A DNA stretch of 5,883 bases, from positions 1-5,883 of the forward strand of contig JABSRS010000232.1 in assembly GCA_013214885.1 (NCBI GenBank). Direction: 5' to 3'. The notes below the pieces were generated by a model. The model did not search any database. It saw only the letters and a list, made by a program, of their open reading frames with translations, and was not told where the DNA came from. A program made the position numbers and the translations under genes. Positions 5,732-5,883 of this stretch are shown here, in pieces (positions within the stretch are counted from its first letter, which is position 1; each line of letters opens with the position of its first letter). Origin of the DNA: Gammaproteobacteria bacterium. GTDB lineage: Bacteria; Pseudomonadota; Gammaproteobacteria; Enterobacterales; Psychrobiaceae.

Positions 5732-5761
5732 AAAAAGGAAGCAATTTTGCTTCCTTTTTTT
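5732..5761 (+). terminator. Rho-independent terminator of nupC (possibly bidirectional)
   Basis: AAAAAGGAAGCAA (5732-5744) pairs perfectly with TTGCTTCCTTTTT (5747-5759), a 13-bp stem that in practice opens to a 4-6 base loop. Seven T's run from 5755 to 5761. It starts 15 bases after the nupC stop. The A-run on the left arm gives a T-run on the other strand, so it could also stop a leftward transcript entering from the right. Confidence 0.92.
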
Positions 5762-5784
5762 ATTAAAATTCTCTGTAAAAACAG

Positions 5785-5847
5785 TTGAATATATATATTA
5801 GTCAGCTAGTATGGATGCTCGGATGAAAACTAAACAATAAACCGAGC
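5785..5847 (+). other. Stem-loop and weak promoter-like motif in the AT-rich right flank
   Basis: GCTCGG (5817-5822) pairs with CCGAGC (5842-5847) across a 19-base AT-rich loop, the only GC-rich pair in this flank. Upstream, TTGAAT (5785-5790) and TAGTAT (5807-5812) are 16 bases apart and each match the promoter consensus at 4 of 6. A 9-residue frame (ATG at 5811, stop at 5838) runs through the left arm but has no ribosome binding site. It could be the leader of a gene beyond the window, or chance. No terminal T-run follows the stem, so it is not a standard terminator. Confidence 0.25.
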
Positions 5848-5883
5848 TTAATATGATATATGGATATATAAAAAACAGCAGCG

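Noticed and set aside
5762..5883. Minus-strand open frames running off the right edge, as the end of a neighbouring gene
   Set aside because: Two frames stay open for about 25-27 codons, but this is expected in AT-rich DNA with few stops by chance. Neither shows a recognisable protein sequence.

Overview
The window looks like ordinary chromosomal DNA from a marine, moderately AT-rich gammaproteobacterium, most likely Alteromonadales (Shewanella, Psychrobium or Moritella type). This placement is inferred from the mix of protein families: a secreted S46 dipeptidyl peptidase, an ElaA-type acetyltransferase, a Vibrio-type concentrative nucleoside transporter and a DUF4136 lipoprotein. No rRNA, tRNA, phage, insertion sequence or CRISPR array is visible.

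Layout, left to right. Bases 1-179 carry no convincing gene but are dense in short inverted repeats and resemble a dispersed intergenic hairpin element. A minus-strand terminator (180-211) follows. Four genes then read leftward on the minus strand, given here from right to left in the order they are transcribed: elaA (4197-3727), an S46-family serine dipeptidyl peptidase (3621-1450) with its own terminator (1391-1430), an unrecognised His-rich protein of 157 residues (1343-870), and a DUF4136 outer-membrane lipoprotein (835-236). The last two are 34 bases apart and probably share a transcript that ends at 180-211. On the plus strand, nupC (4482-5717) diverges from elaA across a 284-base regulatory region holding a candidate CRP site, two candidate promoters and several small palindromes. 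nupC ends in a strong terminator (5732-5761). The last 120 bases are AT-rich and non-coding as far as can be seen, with one stem-loop.

Functionally, the two best-understood genes fit a scavenging lifestyle. The S46 enzyme releases dipeptides from oligopeptides in the periplasm, and NupC imports nucleosides. They are neighbours rather than a pathway, and nothing shows that they are co-regulated. No new defence, mobile or biosynthetic system is evident. The items most worth a second look are the left-edge hairpin element, the His-rich orphan protein and the nupC upstream region.
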